Shown here in pieces: positions 63,909 to 64,000 of a stretch of DNA of 64,000 nucleotides (its first letter is position 1; every line of letters starts with the position of its first letter). The notes below the pieces were generated by a model that was not told where the DNA came from, ran no database searches, and was given only the letters and a program-made list of their open reading frames with translations. A program made the translations under genes and the position numbers. The DNA is from Trebonia sp963811335 (GTDB lineage Bacteria > Actinomycetota > Actinomycetes > Streptosporangiales > Streptosporangiaceae): the NCBI GenBank assembly GCA_963811335.1, contig CAWERB010000004.1:54021-118020 (forward strand), written 5' to 3'.

Positions 63909-64000
63909 AACGTTTGGATTCCCTTCCTCAGCCCGACGCCGCTCCGCCGTTGACTGGCGAACGCCGGTGTTCCTGGGTCATTATTCCGGATGCCGGCGGC

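Overview
This 64 kb window is chromosomal DNA from a high-GC actinomycete. The GC content is very high throughout. The genes include actinobacterial hallmark families (DUF3710, DUF3093, DUF4235, DUF4193, GuaB1, an actinobacterial-type ferrochelatase with a Cys-rich tail) and F420-linked enzymes (two LLM-class oxidoreductases and a deazaflavin-dependent nitroreductase-like protein). Many genes start with GTG. The genus cannot be fixed from the sequence alone; a Streptosporangiales- or Streptomyces-like relative is my inference. No rRNA, tRNA, CRISPR array, intact IS element or prophage was found.

Layout. At 0-13 kb lie the end of an ECF sigma factor with a putative anti-sigma/secreted-protein pair, an enoyl-CoA hydratase, an ECF41-type sigma factor coupled to its carboxymuconolactone-decarboxylase partner, a HAD-acyltransferase fusion with a diacylglycerol-kinase-like lipid kinase, a sugar MFS transporter, and GntR and IclR regulators. 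At 13-19 kb is a catabolic-looking cluster (alpha/beta hydrolase, VOC protein, TetR, acyl-CoA dehydrogenase, aminoglycoside-phosphotransferase-like kinase, DUF6285, PucR) in which almost every gene carries single-base frameshifts. At 19-29 kb are assorted accessory metabolic genes: lipase, cupin, SDR, a DUF1348/TetR pair with its operator, a GNAT enzyme, a phosphoesterase and a very acidic protein. At 29-39 kb are aconitase with a two-copy operator/promoter, two LLM oxidoreductases, a DUF1932 dehydrogenase and a ~1000-residue Pro/Gly-rich protein. At 39-58 kb is a conserved housekeeping block: TRAM-type RNA methyltransferase, two TrkA-like RCK proteins, DUF3710, dUTPase, AI-2E-type permease, DUF3093, DUF4235, DUF4193, SuhB, ferrochelatase, MFS, lytic transglycosylase, TetR, GuaB1, hydrolase and Amt. 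At 58-64 kb are a LacI regulator with palindromic operators, a small membrane protein, and a FabG-FadE-FadE beta-oxidation operon running off the right edge.

Working relations. The ECF41 sigma factor, its CMD-family partner and a TGTCACA promoter form a self-contained autoregulatory unit. The acyl-CoA dehydrogenase, kinase and DUF6285 genes overlap by a few bases and look like one operon with its own TetR. hemH and suhB are separated by a 17-bp tandem repeat that encodes a chain of overlapping six-codon minigenes ending exactly on the suhB start codon. The SDR/FadE/FadE operon resembles steroid or side-chain beta-oxidation modules.

The main caveat is at least 16 apparent single-base frameshifts in otherwise conserved genes, most of them between 13.5 and 18.9 kb. 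They could be assembly errors or real decay; raw reads would be needed to decide. The most unusual structural signals are the suhB leader minigene cascade, the AT-rich inverted-repeat island at 4.6-4.7 kb, and the duplicated operator/promoter at acnA.
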